Source of the DNA: Vicinamibacteria bacterium
GTDB taxonomy: Bacteria > Acidobacteriota > Vicinamibacteria > Vicinamibacterales > UBA2999
Direction of reading: 5' to 3'
Length of the DNA: 14,763 bases
NCBI GenBank assembly: GCA_025938035.1
Contig: JAICQE010000114.1
Coordinates: 1-14,763, forward strand
Shown: positions 6,542 through 13,370 of the stretch, piece after piece
Layout of the letters: each line of letters starts with the position of its first letter
Numbering within the stretch: the stretch's first letter is position 1
Position numbers and translations under genes: made by a program
The notes under the pieces: model-generated
Seen by the model: only the letters and a program-made list of their open reading frames with translations
What the model was told of the DNA's origin: nothing
Database searches by the model: none

Positions 6542-8694
6542 GCGTCGGCGCGCACCGCCGCCGGCGCGAGAAGCGCCTGCCCGACCTGCTCGATCCGCAA
6601 CAGGACCATGGTCATATCGTCCTGCTGAACGGCCGATTCTGTAAACGCCTCGATGTCGCGCAGAATCCGCTCGCGCAGCTCGTCGGCGTGCAGGTCGGCG
6701 TGCTCGCCGATGAGCGTCGCGAGCCGCGATTCGCCAAAGCATTCGCCGCCGCTGTTCATGGCTTCGGTCAGGCCGTCGGTGTAGAGCACGAACAGGTCGC
6801 CGCGCCCCAGCGGAATCGACACCTCCTCGAGCAGCCGGACGAACGTCTGTCCGCCGTCCAGCTGCAGGCCGAGGACGAGCCCGTCGGGCGCCAGGAGCTG
6901 CGGCGTCCGCCGTTCGGCGTACGGACCGGGCACGTAGACCAGCGGGCAGTGTCCCGCGCGGGCGTACTGCAGCGTTCCCGCCTCGAGGTCCACGACCAGA
7001 TACGTCACCGTGATGAAGCTGCGGCTGTCGAGATGGCGCGAGATGATGCGATCTGCTTCGATGAGGAGCTCCCGCGGCGAGCGGTATCGCTGGCTGAGCG
7101 AGAGGACGATGCCCTTGAGCTCCGCCATGTACAGCGCGGCCGACGTGCCCTTGCCCGAGACGTCGGCGACCAGAATGCCGAGCGTGTGATCGTCGATGGG
7201 CAGGAAGTCGTAGTAGTCGCCTCCCACCTCGCGCGCCGGTTCGCAATGCGCGGTGAGAGTGAGGCCCGGCATCGACAGCGGCCCCTGCGGCAGCAGCGAC
7301 ATCTGGATATTGCGTGCGATGCGCAGCTCCTGCTCGAGGCGCTCCTTCTCGGCCTTCTGCTGGAGCAGGTCCTCGATGCTCGAGGTCATCGAATTGAACG
7401 ACTCCGAGAGCTCGCCGAGCTGATCGCGTGACTTGATCGAGACCCGGCCGGTGAAGTCGCCGCGGCGGACGCGCTCGGTGCCGGCAAAGAGCTCGTGGAT
7501 CGATCCGGTGATCGACCGCGCCAGCGCCAGTCCCATCGCAAACGCGACGGCCTGGATAATCAGGAAGAGACCACCGACCAGGGCGAGCGCCACGAGCAGA
7601 GACCGGCCGAAATCGAACTCGCCGACCTGCGACTCCTTGGTCAGCGCCATCCGGTCGTAGATCTGGGCAAGCGACATCCCGAAGCTGACGTAAAGCTTCA
7701 CCGTGTCGCCGCGGTCCCATCCAACGGAGTCGACCAGCGCCACCCACCTCAGGCCGGCCTCGGAGTCCCCAACGCCGATCTCTGCCGGGCCGAGGACGAT
7801 CGCCCGGGGCCGGGGCTCTGCGTCTGGGTCGGAGTCGGGATCAAGAAAGCTGGATTCCTCGGACACGCCACCGAGCGTCAGCCCGGCGCGGTCGCGCAGC
7901 TCGCGCTCGAACGACTGATCCACCGGCACATCGACGATCACCGCGCCACCGACGGTGGCCGGCCACGACACCGCGCGCGCCATCATCTTGGTGGTGTCGC
8001 CGTCCTTGTAAGCCATGACACCCGAGTACCCGGTGCACGGAATCCAGTCCGGTACCGTCGCCGGCGCGGCAACATGCGCCCATGGGCCCAACGCCAGAGG
8101 GCCGGCCGGCACCGCGGTGGCGGTGGCTGCGCCCTGCCCGCACCGGCGCGCGGACGGCACCAGCGCGACGGACGCGCCAGGGTACCGCGGCGCCAGCGTG
8201 TTGCGCCGCACCTCGATGACGGCACGCGTCTGATCCGGTCCGACGGCGCGATCCAGGCCCAGGGCCGCCGAGTCGGCAATGAGGCGGGTCCGCTCCACGA
8301 GCTGCGCCAGCTCGTTGCGCATCATGAAGCTGGCGATGTTGAAGAACAGCAGCAGCCCGGCCACCAGGAAGAAGACGATGATCAGCAGCGCCGGGATGAA
8401 GCCGATGAAGATGTAGGAGACGGCGAGCTTCCGGCGGATGCGCCACAGCAGCCGCTGCTTCATGTCGGCGAACACCAGAACGATGATGATCAGCGCGCCG
8501 ACGATCACCGCGAGATCGCCCAGCGTGTCGATCAGCTCGATCCACGGCGAGGCGCCGGCGACGAGCGTCAGCAGGAACGCGACGAACTTGATGATCAGGC
8601 CGCCGACGACGGCGCGGCCGCTGAACGTCTGCGTCATCCAGTAACGGACGAGCGCGGCGCGCGATGCGGGCGGCAGTCTGGTTGATGGAAGCAC
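6538..8694 (-). CDS. Membrane HAMP sensor with SpoIIE/RsbU-type Ser/Thr phosphatase
   Basis: An inner-membrane PP2C-like phosphatase of 718 residues, of the kind that dephosphorylates anti-anti-sigma factors in partner-switching stress control. Hydrophobic segments lie at about 29-47, 60-77, 92-122 and 365-392. The stretch 123-364 between the third and fourth is the likely extracytoplasmic sensor. HAMP is about 388-440 (RSITGSIHELFAGTERVRRGDF). A coiled linker ELRIARNIQMSLLPQG precedes the catalytic domain (490-702), which has Asp493 in GGDYYD, Asp511 in ADVSGKG, Asp640 in LYTDGLTEA and QDDMTMVLL (691-699). The start is GTG at 8694 with AGAGGA 7 nt upstream. The stop overlaps the RNase III start by 4 bp. 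No STAS or kinase partner is in the window, so the substrate is unknown. Confidence 0.93.
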   Translation of the reverse strand: MLPSTRLPPASRAALVRYWMTQTFSGRAVVGGLIIKFVAFLLTLVAGASPWIELIDTLGDLAVIVGALIIIVLVFADMKQRLLWRIRRKLAVSYIFIGFIPALLIIVFFLVAGLLLFFNIASFMMRNELAQLVERTRLIADSAALGLDRAVGPDQTRAVIEVRRNTLAPRYPGASVALVPSARRCGQGAATATAVPAGPLALGPWAHVAAPATVPDWIPCTGYSGVMAYKDGDTTKMMARAVSWPATVGGAVIVDVPVDQSFERELRDRAGLTLGGVSEESSFLDPDSDPDAEPRPRAIVLGPAEIGVGDSEAGLRWVALVDSVGWDRGDTVKLYVSFGMSLAQIYDRMALTKESQVGEFDFGRSLLVALALVGGLFLIIQAVAFAMGLALARSITGSIHELFAGTERVRRGDFTGRVSIKSRDQLGELSESFNSMTSSIEDLLQQKAEKERLEQELRIARNIQMSLLPQGPLSMPGLTLTAHCEPAREVGGDYYDFLPIDDHTLGILVADVSGKGTSAALYMAELKGIVLSLSQRYRSPRELLIEADRIISRHLDSRSFITVTYLVVDLEAGTLQYARAGHCPLVYVPGPYAERRTPQLLAPDGLVLGLQLDGGQTFVRLLEEVSIPLGRGDLFVLYTDGLTEAMNSGGECFGESRLATLIGEHADLHADELRERILRDIEAFTESAVQQDDMTMVLLRIEQVGQALLAPAAVRADA

Positions 8695-8746
8695 GTCGCG
8701 TCCTCTGGTCTCCGGCGTCTAGTCTAAGGTAACCTTCGACACTACC

Positions 8747-9904
8747 TTGAAGTTACGCGACGACGCACGGTTCGATACCGTCTGTATCCACGCGGGCCAG
8801 GAGCCCGACCCGTCCACCGGCGCCATCATCACACCCATCTACCAGACGTCCACCTACGTGCAGGACGCGCTGGGGACACACAAGGGGTACGAGTACGCGC
8901 GCACACAGAATCCGACGCGCGCGGCGCTCGAGGCGAATATCGCGGCGATCGAGAACGGACGCGCCGGCTTCGCCTTCGCGTCGGGCATGGCCGCCGAAGG
9001 CGCCGTCATGACGCTGCTGCAGTCCGGCGATCACGTCGTGGTGACGGACAACACCTACGGCGGCACCTACCGGCTGTTCGAGCAGGTGCTGCGCAAGTTC
9101 CAGCTCGAGTTCAGCTACGTGGACACGTCGGACCTCGAGGCGATCGAACGGGCGATGCGTCCGGCGACGAAGATGCTCTTCCTGGAGACGCCGACGAATC
9201 CCGTCCTCCGTATAACGGACTTGCGCGGGGCCTGTGACATCGCGCACGCGCACGGCGTGTTCGTGGTGGTGGACAACACGTTTGCCAGCCCCTACGTGCA
9301 GCGCCCGCTCGAATTCGGCGCCGACCTCGTCGTCCACAGCACGACGAAGTTTCTCAACGGCCACAGCGACAGCATCGGCGGCGTGGTGGTGGCTGTCCGC
9401 GACGACCACGTCGAGTGGCTGCGGTTCGTCCAGAACGCCGCAGGGGCGATCCTCGGCCCGATGGACGCCTGGCTCGTGCTGCGCGGCACGAAAACGCTGC
9501 CCCTGCGGATGGAGCGGCACAACACCAACGCCTTCGAGCTGGCGCAGTTTCTCGCCAGCCATCCGAAAGTCGTGCAGGTGCATTATCCCGGCCTGCCCGA
9601 CCACCCCCATCACGAGCTGGCGAAGCGGCAGATGCGCGGCTTCGGTGGAGTCATCTCGTTCCGGCTTGGCTCGCTCGACAAGGCACGGACGCTCCTGAAC
9701 TCGGTGGAGCTGATGGCGCTTGCGGAGAGCCTCGGCGGCGTTGAAACGCTGATCAGCCATCCCGCCACGATGACGCATGCCTCCGTGCCGGCCGAACAGC
9801 GGCAGCGGATCGGCGTCACCGACGATCTCGTCCGGGTCTCCGTCGGCATCGAGGACGTAGACGACCTGCGCGACGATCTCGTTCGGGCTCTTGGGAAAAT
9901 CTAA
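8747..9904 (+). CDS. Cystathionine gamma-synthase/lyase family PLP enzyme
   Basis: A cytoplasmic PLP-dependent trans-sulfuration enzyme of 385 residues, as in E. coli MetB (386). YARTQNPT (50-57) gives the Tyr and Arg that bind phosphate from the neighbouring subunit. ASGMAAEGAV (78-87) is the glycine-rich PLP phosphate loop. VVDNTFASP holds Asp176, which contacts the pyridine nitrogen. DLVVHSTTKFLNGHSDSIGG is the family signature with the PLP lysine Lys201. ESLGGVETLISHPATMTHASV (327-347) binds substrate. These features do not separate synthase (metB), lyase (mccB) and homocysteine-forming variants, so no symbol is given. The start is TTG at 8747; FDTVCIHAGQ at residue 9 is where family members usually begin, so a later start is unlikely. 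It is divergent from the phosphatase (52 bp) and 8 bp ahead of dedA. Confidence 0.93.
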   Translation: MKLRDDARFDTVCIHAGQEPDPSTGAIITPIYQTSTYVQDALGTHKGYEYARTQNPTRAALEANIAAIENGRAGFAFASGMAAEGAVMTLLQSGDHVVVTDNTYGGTYRLFEQVLRKFQLEFSYVDTSDLEAIERAMRPATKMLFLETPTNPVLRITDLRGACDIAHAHGVFVVVDNTFASPYVQRPLEFGADLVVHSTTKFLNGHSDSIGGVVVAVRDDHVEWLRFVQNAAGAILGPMDAWLVLRGTKTLPLRMERHNTNAFELAQFLASHPKVVQVHYPGLPDHPHHELAKRQMRGFGGVISFRLGSLDKARTLLNSVELMALAESLGGVETLISHPATMTHASVPAEQRQRIGVTDDLVRVSVGIEDVDDLRDDLVRALGKI

Positions 9905-9912
9905 GGACTTCC

Positions 9913-10560
9913 TTGGACTTCGTCGATCTCCTCCTCCACGTCGATGAGTATCTGCGCGATCTGGTCGAGATGTACGGACCCTGGATCTACGCGATCCTCT
10001 TCGCCATCGTCTTTGCGGAAACCGGGCTGGTGGTCACGCCGTTTCTGCCCGGGGACTCGCTGCTCTTCGCGGCCGGCGCCCTGGCCGCCACCGGCGCGCT
10101 CGACGTCACGGTCGCGTCCATCGTCGTGCTGGCCGCGGCGATCATCGGCGACGCCGTGAACTACGCGATCGGCCGCTCGGTTGGCCGCCAACTCGTGCGG
10201 CGGGCCGAAACCGATCCTCGCTGGCGCCGCTGGATCAACCCCGCATATGTCGCGCGGGCGCACGAGTTCTTCGAGCGCCATGGCGGCAAGGCGATTGTTC
10301 TTGCCCGGTTCATGCCGATCGTCCGGACGTTCGTGCCGTTCGTGGCGGGAATCGGCGAGATGTCGTATCCGAAGTTCGCGTTCTACAACATTGCCGGCGC
10401 GGTGTTGTGGGTTGCGGTCTGCGTCGGTGCCGGCTATGCGTTCGGCAACGTCCCGGTCGTCCGTGACAACTTCTCTCTTGTGGCGATCGGGATCGTCGTC
10501 GTGTCGGTGCTGCCGATGGTGGTCGAATTCATCCGCTACCGGCGCGGCCCCCGCGCGTAG
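9913..10560 (+). CDS. DedA family inner-membrane protein
   Basis: A 215-residue polytopic membrane protein of the DedA/VTT superfamily, members of which act in lipid-carrier flipping (undecaprenyl phosphate or phospholipid) and envelope homeostasis. Conserved blocks are FAETGLVVTPFLPGDSLLFAAGALA (34-58, with Glu36 and Asp48), IIGDAVNYAIGR (77-88) and FFERHGGKAIVLARFMPIVRTFVPFVAGIGEM (119-150, with Arg132 and Arg138). Hydrophobic segments lie at about 25-42, 47-60, 66-86, 155-178 and 187-205. The start is TTG at 9913 with AAGGA (9903-9907) 5 nt upstream, 8 bp after the previous stop, so the two genes are probably co-transcribed. The stop lies 9 bp from the convergent cutA stop. The function of the lyase/DedA pair is not evident from the pairing. 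Confidence 0.93.
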   Translation: MDFVDLLLHVDEYLRDLVEMYGPWIYAILFAIVFAETGLVVTPFLPGDSLLFAAGALAATGALDVTVASIVVLAAAIIGDAVNYAIGRSVGRQLVRRAETDPRWRRWINPAYVARAHEFFERHGGKAIVLARFMPIVRTFVPFVAGIGEMSYPKFAFYNIAGAVLWVAVCVGAGYAFGNVPVVRDNFSLVAIGIVVVSVLPMVVEFIRYRRGPRA

Positions 10561-10569
10561 TGTCCTGCT

Positions 10570-10905
10570 TCAGCCGGACCCAGCGGATTCTCTTACCCAG
10601 GCCAGGTAGGCGGCCGAGCCGCCGTCCGCGGCTATCACCAGGAATTCGGGAAGCTCGTAGGCGTGCAGCTCGCGGACGCGCGCCTCGAGGGCCTCCACGC
10701 GGTCCGACGTGGTCTTGATGACGAGCTGCTGTTCCCGATCCTGTTCGACCTGCCCCTTCCAGCGATAGACCGACGTCATCACCGGCAGGACGTTGACGCA
10801 GGCGGCCAGTTGCTCCCCGACCAGCGTGCGCGCCAGCGCCGCGCCGTCGGCGTCGGCACCGATGGTCGTGAGGACGAGGACGGCCTTCGGTACGGATGAG
10901 CTCAC
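10570..10905 (-). CDS. cutA: CutA divalent-cation tolerance protein
   Basis: A small cytoplasmic trimeric protein of the PII-like fold, named for copper tolerance in E. coli; its true role is uncertain. The 111-residue length equals the family (112 in E. coli). The blocks AACVNVLPVMTSVYRWKGQVE (35-55), LVIKTTSDRVEALEARVRELHAYELPEFLVI (61-91) and the end YLAWVRES are canonical. The frame is open further upstream, but homology begins at PKAVLVLTT, so the GTG at 10905 is the best start. AGAGAA lies a few bases upstream as a weak ribosome site. It converges with dedA (9-bp gap) and diverges from the FtsB-like gene. Confidence 0.94.
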   Translation of the reverse strand: MSSSVPKAVLVLTTIGADADGAALARTLVGEQLAACVNVLPVMTSVYRWKGQVEQDREQQLVIKTTSDRVEALEARVRELHAYELPEFLVIAADGGSAAYLAWVRESAGSG

Positions 10906-10913
10906 GTTTTCTC

Positions 10914-11001
10914 TTGTACTCGCCGAGAAGGTTTGGTACTTGTACTTCGGGCGCGACTGCGGTACAAGCAGGTTGTACTCGGGATCGAAACGCGGTATTC
11001 T
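10914..11001. promoter_or_regulatory. Divergent cutA/ftsB-like promoter region with TTGTAC dyads
   Basis: On the plus strand TTGTAC (10973-10978), a 17-bp spacer and TATTCT (10996-11001) make a convincing sigma-70 promoter whose start would fall just before the GTG at 11016. On the minus strand TTGTAC (10967-10962), also 17 bp, then TACAAG is a weaker promoter for cutA. The two -35 boxes form the dyad GTACAA-N5-TTGTAC (10962-10978). Further TTGTACT copies occur at 10914-10920 and 10940-10946, the latter inside GTACTTGTAC (10937-10946). The repeats may be operator half-sites for an unknown regulator. Confidence 0.55.
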
Positions 11002-11015
11002 CCCACGATCAAGCC

Positions 11016-11372
11016 GTGAAAAAGGACGCCGACACAGCATTGAGCGCTTCGACGAAGGGGAACCGCCGTCGCCGGATGGTTCAGTACCTGATCGTGTTCG
11101 TCGGGTGCGTGCTCGTGATCGACTCGCTGGTGGGCGACAAGGGCGTTCTGCAGATGCTGAAGAAGCGCCAGGAGGCCCGGGCGCTCGAGCGGGCGGTGTC
11201 GGCGGCACGGGCCGAGAACGCGCGGCTGTTCCAGGAGGTCGAGCGCCTGAAACACGATCCCGCCGCGCTGGAGGAAACGGCCAGGCGGGATCTCGGGATG
11301 ATCAAGCCGGGCGAGAGGCTGTTCATCATCAAGGACGCGCCTCCCGCCGGCGCCCACCCCGGCACGAAGTAG
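11016..11372 (+). CDS. FtsB/DivIC-like septum formation initiator protein
   Basis: A small bitopic cell-division protein of 118 residues that in relatives joins FtsL and FtsQ at the septum. It has a short basic cytoplasmic N-terminus (KGNRRRR, 14-20), one membrane segment (about 22-39), a coiled coil (about 42-82, KKRQEARALERAVSAARAENARLFQEVERLKHD) and the typical family end DPAALEETARRDLGMIKPGERLFII (81-105). The GTG at 11016 is chosen because it follows the candidate promoter closely and leaves the usual short N-terminus; the frame is open upstream, but that part is not homologous-looking and overlaps cutA. With so little leader the transcript may be nearly leaderless. The usual neighbours, such as eno, are not seen. 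Confidence 0.88.
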   Translation: MKKDADTALSASTKGNRRRRMVQYLIVFVGCVLVIDSLVGDKGVLQMLKKRQEARALERAVSAARAENARLFQEVERLKHDPAALEETARRDLGMIKPGERLFIIKDAPPAGAHPGTK

Positions 11373-11383
11373 CTCCCCTGCCC

Positions 11384-11412
11384 TTTACGCGTCCGTGCAC
11401 GCGTGTTACATT
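11384..11412 (+). promoter_or_regulatory. Possible promoter for the initiator tRNA
   Basis: TTTACG (11384-11389), 17 bp, TACATT (11407-11412) is the only reasonable sigma-70 arrangement I see between the FtsB-like gene and the tRNA. If used, the whole nonamer array would be transcribed as a tRNA precursor leader of about 160 nt. The call is weak. Confidence 0.3.
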
Positions 11413-11417
11413 GGACC

Positions 11418-11577
11418 GTTCGAGACGTTCGGATTGTTCGAGACGTGCGAGTCGTTCGCGTTTCGGCCTGAACGATTCGAACGTCTCGAACGATTCGAAC
11501 GTCTCGAACGATTCGAACGATTCGAACGATTCGAACGTCTCGAACGATTCGAACGGTCCGAACGACTCGAACGATTC
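11418..11577. repeat. Inverted array of 9-bp tandem repeats upstream of tRNA-fMet
   Basis: Twelve contiguous nonamers occupy 11470-11577. Most are GAACGATTC (seven copies) or GAACGTCTC (three copies), with the variants GAACGGTCC and GAACGACTC. Before them, 11418-11462 carries five units in the opposite orientation (GTTCGAGAC twice, plus GTTCGGATT, GTGCGAGTC and GTTCGCGTT), joined by TCGGCCT. The array can fold into a large hairpin and ends 4 bp before the tRNA. Because 9 bp is three codons, several frames stay open and give low-complexity peptides (RLERFERFE, NDSNVSNDS) that I do not regard as real proteins. Confidence 0.9.
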
Positions 11578-11581
11578 ATGC

Positions 11582-11636
<55 letters not shown>

Positions 11637-11658
<22 letters not shown>

Positions 11659-12087
11659 CCTTTACCGACAGCCGCGCCGGCAGCTGTCAACATCTCCCCG
11701 AGATTCCCGACCACCCGCAGCAGTTCGTCGCCCGGTGGGATGACGATGTGGTCGATGAAGCCGCGCAGCGCACTCCGGGCCGATTCGCGCGTTTCCAGAT
11801 CCTCGTGCTCCAGCGCCGCCGCCAGCGTGCGAATCTTCTGCTCGAAGACGCCTGCCATTTTGGGATGGAGGGCCGGCGGCTGCGGCTCCGACGCTGCTGC
11901 TGTCAGCAGGGCCTGAAGCTCGGCGCGACGTAGCTCGTTCTGACGCACTTCAACCTTCCACGATTCGACCTCACCAAAGCCGCCGTTCAGATAACCCAGA
12001 ATCTGCATCTGCCGACGATCGATCGCATCGAGCTCGCGGCGCGCGTCCGCCACCTTCGCCTGGTGCTCCGCTCGGATACGGCGACGT
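11637..12087 (-). pseudogene. Large serine recombinase, C-terminal fragment
   Basis: The reverse strand from about 12087 reads RIRAEHQAKVADARRELDAIDRRQMQILGYLNGGFGEVESWKVEVRQ and continues ALHPKMAGVFEQKIRTLAAALEHED, SALRGFIDHIVIPPGDELLRVVGNLGEMLTAAG. This is the C-terminal coiled-coil and tail region characteristic of large serine recombinases. An in-frame TGA lies just upstream (12086-12084), so there is no N-terminal catalytic domain here. The zinc-ribbon part of a similar protein lies at the right edge of the window on the same strand. The last six residues (GCGGGI) and the stop are encoded by the antisense of the tRNA 3' end. It is most simply a gene cut by an insertion and decayed; resolvase activity is not expected. 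Confidence 0.85.
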
Positions 12088-12090
12088 CAT

Positions 12091-12636
12091 CTAGCGAGTA
12101 AACGTGAAGTCGATTGAGAACTCCTGTTTCATCAGCTCAACCGTTATTCCCGGACTCACAGCCGTTACGCGGGCGAGAACCGTCACCGTTTTGAACGGCA
12201 GTAGGTCCCAGCAGTCGAGCTTGAGGTATACGGGACTTGTCTGAAACGTCGCGACGACGTTTGCGACGAGGGGCTGAGAGATTTCAGCGTCGCCTCGCCC
12301 GGCGTCGCCTCGCCCGAAGGTCTCGCCACAGACCCGGCCATCTGATGTGCGGAACTCGGTGACCAGACGCGCGTAAGTGGCATCCCGATTGGAACGCACG
12401 GCGAATGTGAGTCGCAAGTCGTCGAAACAACTTACCAAGTCCCAGTATCCGTCGTGAGCGAAGTGGCAGGACGAGTGCCTGAGCGTGCTCCCCGCATCAG
12501 CGCTCGCGCTGATGAGCTCTATTGATTCAGGAAGGGGCGCTGCCGGTGTGGCGGAGGAAGGTGACGTCGGACTGCTTCCACTGCAACCACTCACGAAGGC
12601 GACGGCGACAACCAGAAGGTAGCTTCGACTTCGCAT
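12091..12636 (-). CDS. Predicted lipoprotein of unknown function
   Basis: A 181-residue protein I do not recognise. MRSRSYLLVVAVAFVSGC is a lipoprotein signal with the lipobox VSGC and lipidated Cys18, followed by a Ser/Thr/Pro-rich tether (SSPTSPSSATPAAP). The rest looks like a small beta-rich secreted domain with four further cysteines (in SSCHF, VSCFDD, RVCGE, LDCWD) that could form two disulfides. GRGDAGRGDA comes from a 15-bp tandem duplication. The start at 12636 has a strong GGAGGT site 4 nt upstream, better than the longer frame start at 12693. The stop directly abuts the recombinase remnant, as if the insertion boundary lies there. Codon third positions are less GC-biased than in hutH or the PP2C gene, consistent with transfer. 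Confidence 0.75.
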   Translation of the reverse strand: MRSRSYLLVVAVAFVSGCSGSSPTSPSSATPAAPLPESIELISASADAGSTLRHSSCHFAHDGYWDLVSCFDDLRLTFAVRSNRDATYARLVTEFRTSDGRVCGETFGRGDAGRGDAEISQPLVANVVATFQTSPVYLKLDCWDLLPFKTVTVLARVTAVSPGITVELMKQEFSIDFTFTR

Positions 12637-12671
12637 AACACCTCCGTGCGATAGCAGTTGTCGGCTGGCAG

Positions 12672-12698
12672 AACTTATCAGAGATTTCCCCATGTCAA
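12672..12698 (-). promoter_or_regulatory. Possible promoter for the lipoprotein gene
   Basis: On the minus strand a perfect TTGACA (12698-12693) is followed after 15 bp by TAAGTT (12677-12672), with the lipoprotein ribosome site and ATG about 35 bp further on. The -10 is poor and the spacing short. It overlaps the stop of the preceding ORF. Confidence 0.4.
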
Positions 12699-13153
12699 GA
12701 CGCCAAACACTGTGGAGTTGGGTTTGTCAAAGGCCGAATTACCCAGGGAGCAGTCTGCGTTTCCAGCGCGGCGACGAACGCGGGATCATTCAGGCGGTTC
12801 AGAACCGCGCGGACAGGAGCGAACAGCACGCTCTGCGCGGCGGCCAGCAAACGCTGGTGTTTTTCAACGGCGTCGAGTTGCGCTTTCACGAACTTCTCGC
12901 GCCGTTGGCGATCGACTTCGGTATCCCACGCCTCCAGCCGGCCGGCCCAGTTGTCCTCGATAGACCAGAGCTTCCACCTGCCGTTCACGATCCGGGCTTC
13001 GCGCTTACCCTGGCACCGGTTGCGGTGCTCGTTGTAGGCGCGAATGGTGCTCCTCTCGGCGTGCGGGAGATCCCGTAGATGGCTGAAGGCGTGAAACCGC
13101 TGATGGCTGCTGAAGCTCCCGCGCTCCCATGCCTTTGGCTCAGTGAACGACAT
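12695..13153 (-). CDS. Phage-type HTH / terminase small-subunit-like protein
   Basis: A 152-residue protein with the layout of phage small-terminase-like or phage HTH proteins: an N-terminal WERGSFSSHQRFHAFSHLRDLPHAERSTIRAYNEHRN (about 9-45), then a tryptophan-rich RWKLWSIEDNWAGRLEAWDTEVDRQRREKF (about 59-88), then a helix with AVLNRLNDPAFVAAL. The small terminase subunit recognises phage DNA for packaging. No large terminase or structural genes are near, so this would be a phage leftover or a domesticated DNA-binding protein. The C-terminus QTAPWVIRPLTNPTPQCLAS does not continue the helical pattern and may be truncated by a recombination junction close to 12700. The ATG at 13153 overlaps a possible 54-aa ORF. 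No strong ribosome site is seen. Confidence 0.6.
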   Translation of the reverse strand: MSFTEPKAWERGSFSSHQRFHAFSHLRDLPHAERSTIRAYNEHRNRCQGKREARIVNGRWKLWSIEDNWAGRLEAWDTEVDRQRREKFVKAQLDAVEKHQRLLAAAQSVLFAPVRAVLNRLNDPAFVAALETQTAPWVIRPLTNPTPQCLAS

Positions 13154-13304
13154 CGTTTCGTCCAGCTTCCGCCAGTAGGACGCCCGCCACGAGAGCGCGG
13201 TCTCGCTCTGGCAGACTCGGCAACCAATCAGGATCTTGGAGGGCGTGGTCCCGGATGATTCGAATGGCGATTCGTAGGTCGTTCACGCGGTAGGGCCGTT
13301 CCAT
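13140..13304 (-). CDS. Possible 54-residue ORF overlapping the phage-type gene
   Basis: MERPYRVNDLRIAIRIIRDH begins a short ORF continuing ALQDPDWLPSLPERDRALVAGVLLAEAG. Composition looks like a compact helical protein, and it overlaps the next gene by 14 bp in a translational-coupling arrangement. No convincing ribosome site precedes it, and I recognise no family. It could be a small phage gene or the end of a broken one. Confidence 0.35.
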   Translation of the reverse strand: MERPYRVNDLRIAIRIIRDHALQDPDWLPSLPERDRALVAGVLLAEAGRNDVVH

Positions 13305-13370
13305 CAGCTTGAGACAAATCGCTTGGAGCAGATCTTAGGGCGGCTCCGATTCAAATCGCTGCGGCGCGCC

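Noticed and set aside
5597..7747. One 716-residue ORF joining a phosphatase-antisense frame to RNase III
   Set aside because: The part before the ATG at 6541 is an out-of-frame Arg/Ala-rich translation of the phosphatase gene.
7495..8685. 396-codon plus-strand ORF opposite the phosphatase
   Set aside because: Composition (Arg, His, Asp, Gln) is that of an antisense frame, while the minus strand carries all catalytic motifs of a PP2C phosphatase.
8726..8736. AAGGTAACCTT palindrome before the cystathionine enzyme as an operator
   Set aside because: The arms are only 5 bp and one copy is present; it is as likely to be chance.
11418..11577. CRISPR array
   Set aside because: Units are contiguous 9-mers with no spacers and no cas genes nearby.
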